Source: Aliikangiella coralliicola (lineage in GTDB: Bacteria > Pseudomonadota > Gammaproteobacteria > Enterobacterales > Kangiellaceae). From it: a stretch of 64,000 bases of DNA. Where the stretch lies: positions 124,001 through 188,000 of the forward strand of contig NZ_ML660161.1 of NCBI RefSeq assembly GCF_007004725.1, in the 5' to 3' direction. The notes below the pieces were generated by a model. That model ran no database searches. It worked only from the letters and a program-made list of their open reading frames with translations, and was not told the DNA's origin. This document shows, in pieces, positions 63,501 through 64,000 of this stretch. How positions within the stretch are numbered: position 1 is the stretch's first letter; each line of letters begins with the position of its first letter. The position numbers and the translations under genes were made by a program.

Positions 63501-64000
63501 GAAATGAGTGTGACCAGTAGTAACTATGCGGATGTTTCAACAGATGTCAGCCCTGTCGCTGGTACCTTAGTTCGAAAAGACATTCAGTTATCAGCCGCGC
63601 TAATCGAAATCGCACCTAATCCGATAGAAGTCAGCGTAGCCGCGGGTCGTATTTCAGAACAAACGATTACTATTACCAATAGCGGTAGCGCCACCGGTAC
63701 ATACAGTATCAGTGAAATCAACGCTGCGCCGGATTCTGCTGCCATCAGTCAACTCGGCCGATTCGACGTAGGATTGCGTTATAGCGGGCCAAAAGATATG
63801 TTGAAGTTAAATGCCGGCCATATCAGGGATTATCGACCGCCTTATGTGGCACCTATGGCCCCTGGGGATGCCACTGAAATGATTGATGTAGGGAGAACTG
63901 GTTTTGCCTTTGGGGTTGGGGTCGATCAACACCGTGATAGTCTTTGGTTCGGTAGCGTTAGTGCACTTGATCTTGGTGGTGATGATCACATTCACCGTTA
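60579..64000 (+). CDS. Large secreted multidomain protein, incomplete at the window edge
   Basis: An open frame begins at ATG 60579 (MRNRSHIQPLSGSF) and stays open to the last base, at least 1140 residues. A signal peptide ends near SAVSA/KN. Residues about 120-570 form a beta-rich domain with VMAAVPPDTNGDVGPNHYVQ, GDPIVLYDSMADRWLISQFA and NRSRWADYSSLSVDPSDDC. Carboxypeptidase-regulatory-like modules follow (VSGKVIDATTEQPVVNVRV; VAGYITDANTDGAVVGATI), then a BACON/Ig-like segment (IEIAPNPIEVSVAAGR). The enzyme class, if any, cannot be told from this part. A GlyGly-CTERM end beyond the window is possible given its neighbours. A weak ribosome site precedes the ATG. Confidence 0.85.
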   Translation, partial: MRNRSHIQPLSGSFASTLLVAIFAISGLFSSAVSAKNEPAPEVSKALHRHATKPLTEMAKTIGEINPSRKRKLQARGEKVPGDGSDYAIPNQPFPFKLNNRHRQKSQNSQKDGARQSKAAAKVIPDPIVSFPGIPNVMAAVPPDTNGDVGPNHYVQSVNTALAVWDKQGNQLLAPVALNSLWSGLGGLCESTNRGDPIVLYDSMADRWLISQFAFNDAMTDNRQCIAISQTPDPTQAYYVYDFEFDNVKFNDYPKFGVWQDGYYMSVNQFIGNNYANVAVVAYEREAMLNGASAQQVKIDLTESFPKLFSILPADHDGVIPAPADSPNYFFAVLDDWFHEVPADVIQVFKFVVDWENPASSTFTMAQEMPIAAMDMNIETSEIVQPNGVTLDSLRGYAMYRLAYRNMGDYGALVVNHNVDADSAGQAGIRWYEVRIDNSSGDISLNQQGTFAPSDGVDRWMGSIAMDAVGNIAVGYNATSNQLHPSVYYTGRLSTDPAGELSQGEGVIVAGTGSQGNVNRSRWADYSSLSVDPSDDCTFWYTNEYYKAADDNTTNWATQIGSFKFPNCTALPTGFVSGKVIDATTEQPVVNVRVTAGALATHTDADGNYSLRLPVDSYELTYDSYWYQASSVSNVAVAENETTVRDITLNKAPTIAVTGKITDGSGQGWPLYAKIEIDIPNNQDLDIYSDPFTGQYTVDLVPNIAVPFIIDSQVIGYAEKTETITPAGDAPVTQDFDLKINVNACNAPGYKSNGLFQNFDGDFIADGWQSVDENSSGQSWGSTTSGRDNVTGGEGEAALIDSDAAGSVTIDTSLVSPTLAVASLNGTTLSYLANFQTSSAKDNFDLDIRTDDSERWQNIIAWTGNHGEFAGPGELVNLDIASHLDGVTNFQLRWHYYNADDEWFAQVDDVSLGHTCVTDGAGSLVAGYITDANTDGAVVGATINAKGKATSQSTSGDSAVADGIYFVFADQNTTEMSVTSSNYADVSTDVSPVAGTLVRKDIQLSAALIEIAPNPIEVSVAAGRISEQTITITNSGSATGTYSISEINAAPDSAAISQLGRFDVGLRYSGPKDMLKLNAGHIRDYRPPYVAPMAPGDATEMIDVGRTGFAFGVGVDQHRDSLWFGSVSALDLGGDDHIHR

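Overview
The window looks like chromosome of a free-living, probably marine gammaproteobacterium. The ubiD-fre pair, the trxA/rho/rhlB neighbourhood, ftsY-ftsE-ftsX-rpoH, yceJ-yceI, TonB-dependent uptake and GlyGly-CTERM (rhombosortase) proteins all point that way. The mix recalls Kangiellaceae/Aliikangiella-like bacteria, but that placement is a guess from gene content and moderately AT-rich DNA, not from a search.

Layout. 0-1.3 kb: a glutathione S-transferase and a small membrane protein. 1.4-19.6 kb: a sugar-utilisation locus. It holds a lipoprotein GH63 alpha-glucosidase, a large TonB-dependent receptor, a flavin-dependent tryptophan-halogenase-like protein, an SMP-30 lactonase, an exported GH2 beta-galactosidase, a vSGLT-type Na+/galactose symporter, a FadR-type regulator, an SDR aldose dehydrogenase, 2-keto-3-deoxygalactonokinase, KDPGal aldolase and an IlvD/Edd dehydratase. 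Together these make a complete De Ley-Doudoroff route: glycan, galactose, galactonolactone, galactonate, KDGal, KDPGal, then pyruvate plus glyceraldehyde-3-phosphate. 20-25 kb: a giant secreted M43 metalloprotease carrying an internally duplicated GEVED/PKD module and a GlyGly-CTERM tail.

25-28.3 kb: tyrosine catabolism (hmgA-hpd) flanked by two VOC proteins, with a perfect 23-bp palindrome in the divergent promoter. 28.4-32.6 kb: ftsY, ftsE, ftsX and rpoH; rpoH is preceded by two tandem CIRCE elements, implying HrcA control of the heat-shock sigma factor. 33-36 kb: an orphan amino-acid-type binding lipoprotein, then fre and ubiD. 36-43 kb: rho, trxA, rhlB, tusA, a DUF1285 protein, a small membrane protein and fhs. 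42.7-51.5 kb: an HxlR regulator with a divergent SDR, a periplasmic chorismate mutase with a DUF302 protein, an AlkA-like glycosylase, a two-component system, a DUF2306-like membrane protein, a TPR protein, yceI/cytochrome b561, a small lipoprotein-like protein and a 30-residue membrane peptide.

51.6-64 kb is accessory: a 294-bp MITE-like element with perfect inverted repeats and TA ends; a multiply deleted hybrid sensor kinase/AraC pseudogene; a 1020-residue secreted GlyGly-CTERM protein whose promoter keeps two direct repeats 21 bp apart; two tandem paralogous small proteins; a lipoprotein; a 'rhombotarget lipoprotein' with both a lipobox and a GlyGly-CTERM tail; and a large secreted protein that runs off the right edge. 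No tRNA, rRNA or CRISPR array was recognised.

The most interesting items are: the alpha-glucosidase plus beta-galactosidase plus galactose-oxidation locus, which would suit a Glc-alpha-1,2-Gal-type glycan such as the collagen disaccharide; the tandem CIRCE sites in front of rpoH; the halogenase inside a sugar operon; the decayed hybrid regulator beside a target promoter that still has its repeats; and several unrelated 16-19 bp tandem repeat runs between genes.
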